A stretch of 64,000 bases of DNA from Vibrio superstes (GCF_003569005.1 NZ_BCUR01000004.1:2286516-2350515); one strand, 5' to 3'. Numbered from the stretch's first letter, positions 43,399 through 53,029 are shown. A program made the numbers and translations. Notes: generated by a model from the sequence alone, not told the origin.

Positions 43399-43983
43399 AT
43401 GACTAGAATCGTCGTCCTTGTTTCCGGAAATGGAAGTAACCTTCAGGCCATTATGGATGCCTGTGCAAACGGTGATATTCAAGGTCAAGTCTGTGCTGTC
43501 TTTAGTAATAAAGAGCAAGCCTATGGCCTTGAGCGAGCAAGAACCGCGGCGATTCCAGCCCATGCTTTATCTCACAAGCACTTTGCTGACCGTCTAAGTT
43601 TTGATATGACTCTGATGAAGCAAATCGACGAGTACCAACCAGATTTGGTGGTACTTGCTGGTTACATGAGAATTCTCAGTGATGAGTTTGTTGAGCACTA
43701 CCTCGGTAAGATGATCAACATCCACCCCTCACTGCTTCCCAAGTATCCTGGGCTTCACACGCACCAGCGCGCGATTGATGCTGGGGATTCTGAGCACGGA
43801 AGTACCGTTCACTTTGTGACCCCAGAACTCGATAGTGGCCCGATCATTGGTCAAGTTAAAGTCTCTATCACTGCCCATGATGATGCCGATAGCCTTATGA
43901 CTAAGGTACAAAAAGCGGAACATCAACTCTACCCGGACATAGTCCGACAGATAGTTTCTGGTGAGATAAACTGGAAAAGTTAA
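43399..43983 (+). CDS. purN: Phosphoribosylglycinamide formyltransferase
   Basis: The 194-residue enzyme transfers a formyl group from formyl-THF to GAR. VVLVSGNGSNLQAI, the active-site NIHPSLLPKYPGLHTH (Asn-His) and STVHFVTPELDSGPII are present. It is a little shorter than E. coli PurN (212), with the C-terminus trimmed. It is co-transcribed with purM. Confidence 0.97.
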   Translation: MTRIVVLVSGNGSNLQAIMDACANGDIQGQVCAVFSNKEQAYGLERARTAAIPAHALSHKHFADRLSFDMTLMKQIDEYQPDLVVLAGYMRILSDEFVEHYLGKMINIHPSLLPKYPGLHTHQRAIDAGDSEHGSTVHFVTPELDSGPIIGQVKVSITAHDDADSLMTKVQKAEHQLYPDIVRQIVSGEINWKS

Positions 43984-43990
43984 CATCTAG

Positions 43991-44017
43991 AAAGCAGCCT
44001 TTGAGCTGCTTTTTTTT
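43991..44017 (+). terminator. Terminator of purMN
   Basis: AAAGCAGC pairs with GCTGCTTT across CTTTGA, with a T8 tract. Confidence 0.92.
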
Positions 44018-44048
44018 ATGTCTAAACTGAATGAGTAACAAAAACAAC

Positions 44049-44071
44049 AAAGGCACGTTTATCGTGCCTTT
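44049..44071 (-). terminator. Terminator of the class II amidotransferase gene
   Basis: AAAGGCACG pairs with CGTGCCTTT around TTTAT, just after the stop of the gene ending at 44075, with T-rich sequence on the minus side. Confidence 0.75.
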
Positions 44072-44074
44072 GGT

Positions 44075-44923
44075 TTATTCTTCTAGTACTTGTGTGGGTG
44101 CCTGACTCGCTGGCTTTGCAGCAGCGTAGGGTACATCAGCAAGCAAATCTGAATTCCCTGCAACAACCTCACCGTTTTGAAACAGCGTAAACTCGCCCGG
44201 TTTCAACCTGTGCCAAGTTTCGTTATCGGTGAGGGGTTGAGTTGCAATCACTGACACGACATCGTTGGGTGTTGTTTCTTCTTGGAAGTTGATGGTTACG
44301 TCTTCATCGATAAGGGTCGCCTTACCAAAAGGAGCGCGCCTGGTAATGTAATAAAGATGGTTGGTGCAATACGCCATCACATACTCACCATCGCTAAGCA
44401 ACATGTTAAACACGCCAAACTCTCTTAAGCTATCACACAGGGTGACCATGTAAGCAAAGACGGGCTGCATGTCTTGAGGAGGCTCAGGGAAGCGTTCCTC
44501 TAATTTATGCATTATCCAGCAAAAAGACAGCTCACTGTCTGTTTTTCCTACCGGACGTTGTCGACCGGTCTGCATTTCATGATAATCAGATAATTGCCCA
44601 TTGTGCGCAAACGTCCAATATCTGCCCCACAACTCACGAGTAAATGGGTGGGTATTTTCTAGATTCACTGCCCCTCGATTCGCTTGTCGAATATGGCTTA
44701 CCACTGCGCAGCTCTTAATAGGATAGCTTTGTACTAGCTCTGCTATCTTTGAATCGCAGCTGGGATTAGGATCTTTAAAGGTGCGAAAACCCTTTCCTTC
44801 GTAGAAGGTAATGCCCCAGCCATCGGTGTGAGGTCCTGTGTTCCCCCCACGCTGAATCAAGCCAGTAAAGCTAAAACAGATATCTGTTGGCACATTAGCG
44901 CTCATGCCAAGCAGTTCACACAT
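44075..44923 (-). CDS. Class II glutamine amidotransferase YafJ
   Basis: The 282-residue protein has the N-terminal Cys2 nucleophile expected of Ntn amidotransferases (MCELLGMSANVP). GWGITFY, SHIRQANRGAVNLENTHPF and WTFAHNGQL complete the glutaminase pocket. It has no synthase domain, so the ammonia acceptor is unknown. It follows gmhA by 32 bp, as in E. coli and Vibrio. Confidence 0.93.
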   Translation of the reverse strand: MCELLGMSANVPTDICFSFTGLIQRGGNTGPHTDGWGITFYEGKGFRTFKDPNPSCDSKIAELVQSYPIKSCAVVSHIRQANRGAVNLENTHPFTRELWGRYWTFAHNGQLSDYHEMQTGRQRPVGKTDSELSFCWIMHKLEERFPEPPQDMQPVFAYMVTLCDSLREFGVFNMLLSDGEYVMAYCTNHLYYITRRAPFGKATLIDEDVTINFQEETTPNDVVSVIATQPLTDNETWHRLKPGEFTLFQNGEVVAGNSDLLADVPYAAAKPASQAPTQVLEE

Positions 44924-44955
44924 AGTTATCTCCTGCTAATAAATCCTCAGTTTCC

Positions 44956-45537
44956 TTACTGAGCTTCCATCTCTTTCTCAATCAATTGAATGATGATATG
45001 GATGATTTTAATATGTATCTCTTGTATACGATCGGCATAGCCAAAATGTGGTACTCGCACTTCAACATCAGCGGTACCCGCCATTTGACCGCCATCTTTA
45101 CCGGTCAAAGCAATGGTTTTCATACCCTTTGCTTTGGCAGCTTCAATAGCTCTTAGTATATTGGCAGAGTTACCGGATGTGGACAGTCCAAACAGCACAT
45201 CACCCTTCTGGCCTACGGCCTCTACATAGCGAGAGAACACCGCTTCATAGCCGAAGTCATTGCTCACGCAAGAAAGGTGACTAGGATCAGAAATTGCGAT
45301 ACCAGGGTATCCTGGGCGGTCTTCTCTGTATCGTCCTGTTAACTCTTCAGCAAAGTGCATAGCATCACAATGAGAACCGCCGTTACCACAAGACAAAACC
45401 TTACCGCCAAGCTTAAATGAATCCGCAATGGTTTTCGCTGCTTTCTCTATCTGAGCAATATTCTCATCGTCCGATAGAAATGCTTCTAATACTTTAGCCG
45501 CTTCATTTAGTTCACCCTTAATAAGTTCACGGTACAT
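44956..45537 (-). CDS. gmhA: Phosphoheptose isomerase
   Basis: The 193-residue SIS-domain enzyme makes heptose-7-phosphate for LPS core. LSCGNGGSHCDAMHFAEELTGRYRE and the GLSTSGNSANI phosphate loop are clear, with a C-terminal HIKIIHIIIQLIE helix. It is upstream of yafJ on the same strand and divergent from fadE. Confidence 0.97.
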   Translation of the reverse strand: MYRELIKGELNEAAKVLEAFLSDDENIAQIEKAAKTIADSFKLGGKVLSCGNGGSHCDAMHFAEELTGRYREDRPGYPGIAISDPSHLSCVSNDFGYEAVFSRYVEAVGQKGDVLFGLSTSGNSANILRAIEAAKAKGMKTIALTGKDGGQMAGTADVEVRVPHFGYADRIQEIHIKIIHIIIQLIEKEMEAQ

Positions 45538-45753
45538 GGCTGATCTCTCCTGATTAATAACGCCATTGTTATAGCATCGAATGTAACAAGAAAAGTTTAG
45601 CAGTGTCGAGACTCTTACTCGCAGATTTCCAACTCAATAGGCTCAATGATTACTATTTCACCGACAAATCACTTTTGATGCCGCTCGCGACCCAACTCAC
45701 AAAACACCATCAATAATACTTTACAAATAATTAACATTTGCGATACTAATTTG

Positions 45754-45770
45754 AACTGGTTAGACCTCTT
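45754..45770 (+). promoter_or_regulatory. FadR-like operator of fadE
   Basis: AACTGGTTAGACCTCTT closely resembles the FadR 17-mer (the left AACTGGT half and central GACC are exact). It lies 46-62 bp before the fadE start. It fits repression of fatty-acid oxidation. Confidence 0.75.
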
Positions 45771-45815
45771 ACCTATTATTAAGGGGTGACACAGCTTAAT
45801 GGAGATGCTTTTTAC

Positions 45816-48269
45816 ATGGAAATACTTGTTGCTCTACTTACCCTAATCGTGGTGTCAGGCATCTGCCTGTATCACCGTACATCACTGTTTTCTGGGTTTC
45901 TGGCCAATACAACTGCCTTGATTATCTGTTCCATCCTATCAGGATTCTCCTTCATTGCTTGGGCCATTTTACTGTCAGTCACTGCGTTTATGATGTTCGA
46001 TGAGTGGCGAAAGAATACCATTACCAAAAAGGTTCTAGGCTTATTTAAAGGCATGTTGCCACCTATGTCCCAAACCGAAAAAGAAGCGCTAGATGCCGGC
46101 ACGACTTGGTGGGAAGCAGAACTATTTCAAGGCAAGCCTAACTGGCAGTTCTTAAAAGACATTCCAAAATCTGAACTTTCTGCAGAGGAAAAAGCCTTTC
46201 TCGATGGCCCTGTTAATGAGCTCTGTTCAATGATCAATGATCATGAAATTACCCACGAGATGGCAGACATGCCTCCTGAGGTATGGCAGTACCTAAAAGA
46301 CCATAAGTTCTTTGCCATGATCATCAAAAAGAAATACGGCGGTCTTGAATTTTCAGCCTACGCTCAGGCGCTAGTGCTACAAAGACTGGCCGGTACTTCT
46401 ATCGTTGTTGCCTCGACCGTTGGCGTTCCCAACTCTCTCGGCCCAGGTGAGCTACTGCAAATGTACGGTACCAAAGAGCAACAAGACCATTACCTACCGC
46501 GTCTTGCAAAGGGTAAAGAGATCCCATGTTTTGCATTAACCAGTCCAGAAGCAGGCTCAGATGCAGGCGCTATCCCTGATTTTGGTGTGGTATGTGAAGG
46601 TGAATGGCAAGGTAAGAAAGTTCTGGGTATGCGCCTTACTTGGAACAAGCGCTATATCACGCTGGCGCCCGTTGCTACTGTTTTGGGCCTGGCCTTTAAG
46701 CTAAGAGACCCTGATGGCCTATTGGGTAACAAGGAAGATTTAGGTATCACCTGTGCCCTGATCCCAACCAACCTTGAAGGCGTCAAGATTGGTCGTAGAC
46801 ACTTCCCGTTAAACATTCCATTTCAAAACGGCCCCACTCAAGCTGAAGACCTATTTGTACCTCTAGATTTCATTATTGGTGGCCAAGAGATGGCCGGCCA
46901 AGGTTGGAAAATGTTGGTGGAGTGCTTATCGGTAGGGCGTGCAATTACGCTACCTTCAACTAATACCGGTGGCATCAAGACCAATGCCCTCGCCATTGGC
47001 GCATACGCTCGCATTCGTCGCCAATTTAAGCAACCTATCGGCCGAATGGAAGGTATCGAGGAGCCATTAGCTCGAATCGCAGGTAGTGCTTACTTACTCG
47101 AAGGGGCAAACCTATTAACTATGGGAGCGATTGACAATGGCGCTAAGCCTTCTGTTATCTCTGCCATTGTTAAATACCATTGTACTCACCTAGGTCAAAG
47201 AGCATCCATTGATGCAATGGACGTCGCCGGTGGCAAGGGCGTAATGCTAGGCCCCTCTAACTTCTTAGGGCGCGCTTATCAAGGTGCTCCAATATCAATC
47301 ACCGTGGAAGGGGCAAACATACTGACTCGCTCATTGATGATATACGGGCAAGGCGCCATTCGCTGTCATCCTTATATCCTTAAAGAGATGGAAATGGCCT
47401 ATTCTGATGCACCCAATGCTTTAGCGCAGTTTGATAAGGCTCTATTTAGCCATGTGGGCTTTGCTATGAGTAACCTATCTCGTAGTCTAGTTTTTGGTGT
47501 CACTGATGGCTTCGGCTCTGACGCGCCAACCAATGATGAAACCAAACGCTACTACCAAAAGCTTAACCGCTACAGTGCGAACCTCGCGTTTCTTTCTGAC
47601 GTCTCTATGGCTTTCCTTGGAGGATCCTTGAAGCGTAAAGAACGCCTATCTGCACGCTTAGCCGATATGCTAGGACAGCTCTATCTATGCTCTGCAATGC
47701 TCAAGCGCTTTGAATTAGATGGAAGCCCTAAAGAAGACTTGGCGCTGGTGCATTGGACCGCTCAAGGCAGCCTATTTAAGATTGAGTCTGCGATGCATGA
47801 CTTCTTAGTGAACTTCCCTGTGAAATGGATGGGGCTTAAGCTTCGTGTGCTGTTAATGCCGATAGGGCGCGTGCGCAAAGCACCATCAGATGCTCTGGAT
47901 AGCGAGTTAGCTAAGATACTACAAACACCGAGTGCGACGCGCTCTCGACTTGGACGTAATCAATACCTAGAGCCATCGAAGTACTGTGTTCAAGGGCAAT
48001 TAGAATTAGCGCTAACCGTCGTATTGCAGGCTGAGCCTATCTTCGACAAGGTGTGCAAAGCCCTTGAACAACGTAGGTCTTTCACCCGATTAGATCTTAT
48101 TGCTAAGCAAGGACTCGAAGCTAACGTGATCAGTCAGGAAGAAGCAGAGATCTTAATAGAGGCAGAACAACATCGACTTCGCAGTATCAATGTCGATGAC
48201 TTTGACCCGCAAGAACTGCCAGCCAACTCAGTACAGTCGCAACAAGTCTTAAGCGAAACTGAAGCATAA
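45816..48269 (+). CDS. fadE: Acyl-CoA dehydrogenase FadE
   Basis: The 45816 ATG (GGAGA 10 nt upstream) gives 817 residues; a GTG at 45786 would add ten. Two N-terminal hydrophobic helices (MEILVALLTLIVVSGICLY and ALIICSILSGFSFIAWAILL) anchor it. The dehydrogenase core includes CFALTSPEAGSDAG, ITLPSTNTGG and the FAD region IDAMDVAGGKGVM. It makes trans-2-enoyl-CoA in beta-oxidation. Length fits E. coli FadE (814). A FadR-like site lies before it. Confidence 0.97.
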   Translation: MEILVALLTLIVVSGICLYHRTSLFSGFLANTTALIICSILSGFSFIAWAILLSVTAFMMFDEWRKNTITKKVLGLFKGMLPPMSQTEKEALDAGTTWWEAELFQGKPNWQFLKDIPKSELSAEEKAFLDGPVNELCSMINDHEITHEMADMPPEVWQYLKDHKFFAMIIKKKYGGLEFSAYAQALVLQRLAGTSIVVASTVGVPNSLGPGELLQMYGTKEQQDHYLPRLAKGKEIPCFALTSPEAGSDAGAIPDFGVVCEGEWQGKKVLGMRLTWNKRYITLAPVATVLGLAFKLRDPDGLLGNKEDLGITCALIPTNLEGVKIGRRHFPLNIPFQNGPTQAEDLFVPLDFIIGGQEMAGQGWKMLVECLSVGRAITLPSTNTGGIKTNALAIGAYARIRRQFKQPIGRMEGIEEPLARIAGSAYLLEGANLLTMGAIDNGAKPSVISAIVKYHCTHLGQRASIDAMDVAGGKGVMLGPSNFLGRAYQGAPISITVEGANILTRSLMIYGQGAIRCHPYILKEMEMAYSDAPNALAQFDKALFSHVGFAMSNLSRSLVFGVTDGFGSDAPTNDETKRYYQKLNRYSANLAFLSDVSMAFLGGSLKRKERLSARLADMLGQLYLCSAMLKRFELDGSPKEDLALVHWTAQGSLFKIESAMHDFLVNFPVKWMGLKLRVLLMPIGRVRKAPSDALDSELAKILQTPSATRSRLGRNQYLEPSKYCVQGQLELALTVVLQAEPIFDKVCKALEQRRSFTRLDLIAKQGLEANVISQEEAEILIEAEQHRLRSINVDDFDPQELPANSVQSQQVLSETEA

Positions 48270-48283
48270 CCCTATAAAAACAA

Positions 48284-48319
48284 AAGCCCTGCGATTCTCA
48301 TTGAAATCGCAGGGCTTGT
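48284..48319. terminator. Bidirectional terminator between fadE and dnaQ
   Basis: AAGCCCTGCGAT pairs with ATCGCAGGGCTT over 12 bp between the converging genes. Confidence 0.92.
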
Positions 48320-48335
48320 TTATTCTAACGTCTTA

Positions 48336-49058
48336 CTACCAGCTTTGTTCACCTGCAAGCAGTGTCAATCTTTCCGCATGAGCCGTCAGCTCATCATCAC
48401 TGGCCTTAATGACTCTAAGCGGGGCTCTTCCCGATGCAACACGCTGAATACTCTCTCCACCAGCCTCTCCACTGCCGTCACCGCCAAATTGAATCGCTGT
48501 CTGACCACCAGTCATAAACAGGAACACATCCGCCAATATTTCGGCATCGAGCAAAGCGCCGTGCAATACACGCGCGGAAATATCGATGGTGAAATGCTTA
48601 GCTAATGAGTCCAGGTTTTTGCGCGCTGGCATGTTTGGCATGCGCTTAGCCATCGCCAAGGAGTCAGTAATTTTACAGTAGTCTTGCGTTTTTCCGATAG
48701 AAGGGTCTAGCTTGCTAAATTCATTATCCATAAAGCCGACATCGAAGGGCGCGTTATGAGCAACAAGCTCAGCCCCATCGATAAACGCCAAGAACTCTTT
48801 ATGAATATCTTCGTATTCTGGTTTATCACGCAAAAATTCATCGGTAATACCGTGGACTGCAATCGCATCCGGCTGAATCTCACGGTCTGGCTTGATATAG
48901 ACATGGAAGTGTCGCCCCGTTAGCTTACGGTTCACTATCTCTACAGCACCGATCTCGATGATTCTGTGACCAAGGTAGGTAGGACCACCTTCACGGTTCA
49001 TACCTGTGGTTTCTGTATCGAGCACCACTATGCGGCGCGAATTGTTACTAGTATTCAT
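48336..49058 (-). CDS. dnaQ: DNA polymerase III epsilon subunit (proofreading)
   Basis: The 240-residue 3'-5' exonuclease has ExoI VVLDTETTGMN, ExoII VAHNAPFDVGFMDNE and ExoIII HGALLDAEILADV. A C-terminal tail binds the alpha subunit (DnaE, encoded at 57398). It is divergent from rnhA with a 57-bp gap, the conserved enteric/Vibrio arrangement. Confidence 0.97.
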   Translation of the reverse strand: MNTSNNSRRIVVLDTETTGMNREGGPTYLGHRIIEIGAVEIVNRKLTGRHFHVYIKPDREIQPDAIAVHGITDEFLRDKPEYEDIHKEFLAFIDGAELVAHNAPFDVGFMDNEFSKLDPSIGKTQDYCKITDSLAMAKRMPNMPARKNLDSLAKHFTIDISARVLHGALLDAEILADVFLFMTGGQTAIQFGGDGSGEAGGESIQRVASGRAPLRVIKASDDELTAHAERLTLLAGEQSW

Positions 49059-49115
49059 AATTAAAACTGTGTCAGACTAATAGGAAGGCCTCTATACAGA
49101 CAATCATATCAAATC

Positions 49116-49580
49116 ATGAATAAACAGGTTGAGATTTTCACAGATGGATCTTGCTTAGGCAATCCAGGTCCAGGTGGCTATGGCATCGTCATGCGCTACA
49201 AAGAGCACGAAAAACAGATAGCCAAAGGCTTCACACTGACGACCAACAACCGCATGGAAATGATGGCAGCCGTTGAAGGGCTTAAGCTTCTTAAGGAGCC
49301 ATGCAACGTCGTGCTTACCACAGATAGCCAGTATGTGCGCCAAGGCATTACTCAGTGGATTCATAACTGGAAAAAGCGTGGCTGGAAAACTTCGGATAAA
49401 AAACCCGTAAAAAACGCAGACCTATGGCAAGCGTTGGACAAAGAAAATCAACGCCACCAAGTAGAATGGAAATGGGTAAAGGGTCATGCTGGGCATAGAG
49501 AAAACGAAATTTGTGACGAGATTGCTCGTCAAGCGGCAGAAACCCCTACCGATGAAGATACAGGTTATCAACCGTCTTAA
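49116..49580 (+). CDS. rnhA: Ribonuclease HI
   Basis: The 154-residue enzyme cuts RNA in RNA/DNA hybrids. FTDGSCLGNPGPGGYG (first Asp), TNNRMEMMA (Glu), TTDSQYVR (second Asp) and CDEIARQAA (last Asp) give the DEDD set. MITE copy 3 begins 19 bp after the stop. Confidence 0.97.
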   Translation: MNKQVEIFTDGSCLGNPGPGGYGIVMRYKEHEKQIAKGFTLTTNNRMEMMAAVEGLKLLKEPCNVVLTTDSQYVRQGITQWIHNWKKRGWKTSDKKPVKNADLWQALDKENQRHQVEWKWVKGHAGHRENEICDEIARQAAETPTDEDTGYQPS

Positions 49581-49598
49581 GCTAAACAGTTAATACTA

Positions 49599-49861
49599 GG
49601 GTCTGTTGACCTTTTGAGGTTGTTTTCGTAGCGATTTGTTGGGTATTAATACAAGGCAGTCGCTTTTAGGTGTGGTGGTTCCACATGAAAAGTGACTAAC
49701 GCGGTAGAAATGCCCAACAAAGCGCTACCCGAAGGGCTCGTCCAGAAGCCATTTACTCTTCGTTGAGCGACTTTTGCTTAGATGACTAGGCGGCAAGTCC
49801 CTCGCCTTGATTAAATGGCTTCTGGTCGAGCAAAATTTAATCGCAAAAGGTCAACAGACCC
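49599..49861 (+). repeat. MITE-like palindromic repeat, copy 3 (two-armed fold)
   Basis: This 263-bp copy has near-perfect terminal inverted repeats (GGGTCTGTTGACCTTTTG and complement) and flanking TA. Inside it folds into two arms: TAGCGATTTGTTGGGTAT (49629-49646) with ATGCCCAACAAAGCGCTA (49710-49727), and CCAGAAGCCATTTA (49742-49755) with its complement (49812-49825). It lies between the convergent rnhA and methyltransferase genes. Its last base forms part of the stop codon of the latter. Confidence 0.9.
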
Positions 49862-50592
49862 TAGGCTTCAGGATTAACTCGGCAATTTAACCTCACTGGA
49901 GACAGACGGCGCTTCAGTTTCCAATGGGGTTTTATCGGTTTAAGCGGGTATGTTCTCTTGCGAGCCACGATAAAGTATTGACTGCAAAACGGCGTACTCC
50001 AGCCCCCTATCCCATTTTCTATCCAAGTCCATATCGCACGTTGCTTTTTCGACGGTATCAATCCATAACTGTCCATATGCACCACTTGATAATTAAGTAC
50101 ACTGAGCCAGTCCTGAACCCGATACGGCGTAAACATTCGCCCGCTCCAAGGCAGGTTTTTCTTTCGCCATGGCATCAAGCTATTCAGTCCCGATAAACTT
50201 ATCGGATTAAAGCCTGTTAGTATTAGATAGCCATCATCGATCATCACGCGGTCTACCTCTCTCAACAAGCGATGCGGATCCAAGCAATAATCAAGTTGAT
50301 GCGCCATTAAAACAACGTCTATGCTCTTCTCTAGAAAGGGTAAATCATAAGCATCGGCTACGATGCTATGAATTGGGTTTACTATATCTAGGTTGATTTG
50401 GTGCTGAATGTTACAGTTGCAGCTGGTAATCTCACAACTTAAACCGCCAAGCTTAAGCATATGATAGCCAAATAGTTTTGGGCACCATTCATCCAAACGC
50501 ATTTGAATCGCATCGCGCACCCAAGCATGTTTAGGTAAGTCGTCCCAAGAATGGGGCTGATTAATTTTCCGTGATACCCGAGCTGGTCGCAT
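49861..50592 (-). CDS. SAM-dependent methyltransferase, YafS-like
   Basis: The 243-residue protein has a class I fold, although its glycine-rich loop is atypical (YHMLKLGGLSCEIT then VADAYDLPFLEKSIDVVLMAHQLDYC). IDDGYLILTGFNP is the strand-5 region. Its place beside gloB and rnhA matches YafS. Target unknown. The stop codon uses the terminal base of MITE copy 3 (49861), so the original 3' end may have been altered by insertion. It overlaps the divergent gloB reading frame only in an unused upstream start. Confidence 0.85.
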   Translation of the reverse strand: MRPARVSRKINQPHSWDDLPKHAWVRDAIQMRLDEWCPKLFGYHMLKLGGLSCEITSCNCNIQHQINLDIVNPIHSIVADAYDLPFLEKSIDVVLMAHQLDYCLDPHRLLREVDRVMIDDGYLILTGFNPISLSGLNSLMPWRKKNLPWSGRMFTPYRVQDWLSVLNYQVVHMDSYGLIPSKKQRAIWTWIENGIGGWSTPFCSQYFIVARKRTYPLKPIKPHWKLKRRLSPVRLNCRVNPEA

Positions 50593-50630
50593 TCAGCAGT
50601 CATCCGTACAGAAACAATAGGAATATCTTA

Positions 50631-51389
50631 ATGTTAGTCGTAAAAAGCATACCCGCATTTAATGATAATTACATCTGGCTTATTCACAATAAACAAGGTC
50701 AATGTGCGGTTGTTGATCCCGGTGATGCTACTCCAGTGCTGTCTTACCTAAAAGAACATCAATTGGAACTCACCACAATCTTAGTCACCCATCACCACGC
50801 TGACCATATTGGTGGAGTACCGGAACTCAAGCGCGCCTATCCAGACACCATGATTGTAGGTCCTAGAAATGACGCTGTGGCAGGTCTGACGCACTCGGTT
50901 GATGCAGGACAGCAGCTAGACCTATTTGGCGAGCGCTTCTTAGTTCTGGGCTTACCTGGGCATACTCTAGGGCACATAGGTTACGTAGGGGATGGCAAAC
51001 TCTTCTGTGGTGATGTGCTGTTCTCTGCCGGTTGCGGCCGCGTGTTTGAGGGAACGCCAGCGCAAATGTGGCAATCTCTACAAAAACTGGCTGCCCTCCC
51101 AGTAGAAACAGAGGTATACAGTGCTCATGAATACACCTCAAGCAACCTCTCATTTGCCATGGCGATTGAGCCAGGTAACCCGCAGTTACAAATTTACAGA
51201 GAAAAAGTAAATCAGCTCAGAGCTCACCAAAAACCCACATTACCGACTACTATTGAACAGGAAAAATGGATTAACCCTTTTTTGAGGGTAGAAATCCCTG
51301 AGGTTGTCAATTCTGTGTCACATCGTACAGAAGATCTTAGCCCGCAAGGCGTGTTTACCGCCCTACGTAAATGGAAAGATAGCTTCTAA
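50631..51389 (+). CDS. gloB: Hydroxyacylglutathione hydrolase (glyoxalase II)
   Basis: The start at 50631 gives MLVVKSIPAFNDNYIW, the usual N-terminus; 50571 would add 20 residues overlapping the divergent gene. The 252-residue metallo-beta-lactamase-fold enzyme has THHHADHIGG and SAHEYTSSNLSF. It hydrolyses S-lactoylglutathione in methylglyoxal detoxification. Confidence 0.97.
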   Translation: MLVVKSIPAFNDNYIWLIHNKQGQCAVVDPGDATPVLSYLKEHQLELTTILVTHHHADHIGGVPELKRAYPDTMIVGPRNDAVAGLTHSVDAGQQLDLFGERFLVLGLPGHTLGHIGYVGDGKLFCGDVLFSAGCGRVFEGTPAQMWQSLQKLAALPVETEVYSAHEYTSSNLSFAMAIEPGNPQLQIYREKVNQLRAHQKPTLPTTIEQEKWINPFLRVEIPEVVNSVSHRTEDLSPQGVFTALRKWKDSF

Positions 51390-51442
51390 TTCAGTAAACT
51401 CGGACAAATTTTTATATTCAGCACCAAAGGAAAGGCTTTTTA

Positions 51443-53029
51443 ATGAGATTGAAATACAGCTGGATACTGGCTCTGCTACTTGCAGGTTGTCAGGCTCCAC
51501 AGCAGCCCACGGATAAGGACGTCTCAGAGCTTCCTCCTACAACAGAAGAAAGCCAAGCTGAACAGACACAGCCCATCGATGGCTCTACGGACGCAGAAAC
51601 GCTTCCAGTAGAAGAAACAGAAAAAGCACCAGAGCTCACCGCCCAGCAACAAGACGATCTTTGGAAACGTATTGGCATGCAATTAGAGCTGCCAGTCGCT
51701 GACGATAAGATGGTTGATTACTACCGCAACTGGTACATCAAACACCCAAGCCATTTAAGAACCGTCTCTAAAAGAGCCGAACCTTTTCTGTATCTAATCA
51801 TCGAACAGATTGAAGAAAGAAACATGCCGCTAGAGTTGGCATTACTGCCTGTTGTTGAAAGCTCTTACGATGCCTTCGCCTACTCACATGGTAGCGCAGC
51901 GGGTCTATGGCAGTTCATTCCAGGTACAGGCAAGATGTATGGCCTAGAGCAAGACTATTGGTACGATGGTCGTCGCGATGTGGTTGCCTCAACCGATGCA
52001 GCTCTAAATTATCTGACCTACCTTAACGAAAGGTTCGACGGCAACTGGAACCACGCAATTGCGTCGTACAACAGCGGCAGCGGCCGTGTTAGCAGCGCCA
52101 TTCGTAAAAACCGAAGACATGGCAAGCCAACCGACTTTTTCTCACTGCAACTGCCAAAAGAAACCAGTGCTTATGTTCCTAAGCTAATGGCGATTGCGGA
52201 TATTGTGGCAAACCAAGAAAAGTACGGCGTGAAGATCCCACCGATTGCCAACAAACCAGTATTGGTTGAAGTGGATCCCAAAGAGCAACTTGACCTCGGT
52301 ATTGCGGCGCAATATGCCGGTATACCTGTGAAGGAGCTTCAGAGCTACAACCCAGCTTACAATCAATGGGCTACTGCTCCTGAAGGGCCACAAAAGCTGT
52401 TGATCCCAGCTGAGCAGCAAGAGCAATTCTTAGCCAAGGTTGAAGAAAATCGAGGCAAGGGTGTCAAACTGGTTCGCTACAAAATTCAGTCAGGTGATAG
52501 CTTAGGTGTTATTGCACAAAAACATAACACCACCATAAAGGTCATTCAGAATGCCAATGGCATGTCGGACTCTAATATTAGAGCGGGACGTTACTTGTTG
52601 ATTCCAACCTCTACCCAGTCAGACAGCACCTATGCCCTGAGTGCGGATAACCGTCTAAAACAGACCCAATCGCGTAGCAGAGGTGACTACAAGCTCTCTC
52701 ATACGGTGAAATCGGGCGAGAGTTTCTGGACCATAGCTAAAGAACATAATGTATCAGTACAATCATTGGCAAAGTGGAACGGTATGGCACCGAAAGACAC
52801 GCTACGTATTGGTCAGAAACTGGTGGTGTGGAAACAAGGTGAGCAAGGCGCGGTAATGCGCACCGTTTACTACAACGTGCGCAGTGGGGACAGCATTAGC
52901 ACTATCGCCAACCGATTTAAAGTGCGCTCTAGTGACGTAGTCAAATGGAACAATCTGAATAAATCTGACTACCTACAGCCAGGGCAAAAGCTCAAGCTGT
53001 ATGTCGATGTCACTAAGGTTAGCGTTTAA
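51443..53029 (+). CDS. mltD: Membrane-bound lytic murein transglycosylase D
   Basis: The 528-residue lipoprotein (MRLKYSWILALLLAGC) has an acidic linker and an SLT domain with catalytic Glu in LLPVVESSYDAFAYSHGSAAG, then LWQFIPGTG. Three LysM repeats bind glycan, near residues 345 (YKIQSGDSLGVIAQ), 423 (HTVKSGESFWTIAK) and 475 (YNVRSGDSISTIAN). It cleaves peptidoglycan, producing 1,6-anhydro ends. Its end overlaps the convergent nuclease-like gene by 11 bp. Confidence 0.96.
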   Translation: MRLKYSWILALLLAGCQAPQQPTDKDVSELPPTTEESQAEQTQPIDGSTDAETLPVEETEKAPELTAQQQDDLWKRIGMQLELPVADDKMVDYYRNWYIKHPSHLRTVSKRAEPFLYLIIEQIEERNMPLELALLPVVESSYDAFAYSHGSAAGLWQFIPGTGKMYGLEQDYWYDGRRDVVASTDAALNYLTYLNERFDGNWNHAIASYNSGSGRVSSAIRKNRRHGKPTDFFSLQLPKETSAYVPKLMAIADIVANQEKYGVKIPPIANKPVLVEVDPKEQLDLGIAAQYAGIPVKELQSYNPAYNQWATAPEGPQKLLIPAEQQEQFLAKVEENRGKGVKLVRYKIQSGDSLGVIAQKHNTTIKVIQNANGMSDSNIRAGRYLLIPTSTQSDSTYALSADNRLKQTQSRSRGDYKLSHTVKSGESFWTIAKEHNVSVQSLAKWNGMAPKDTLRIGQKLVVWKQGEQGAVMRTVYYNVRSGDSISTIANRFKVRSSDVVKWNNLNKSDYLQPGQKLKLYVDVTKVSV

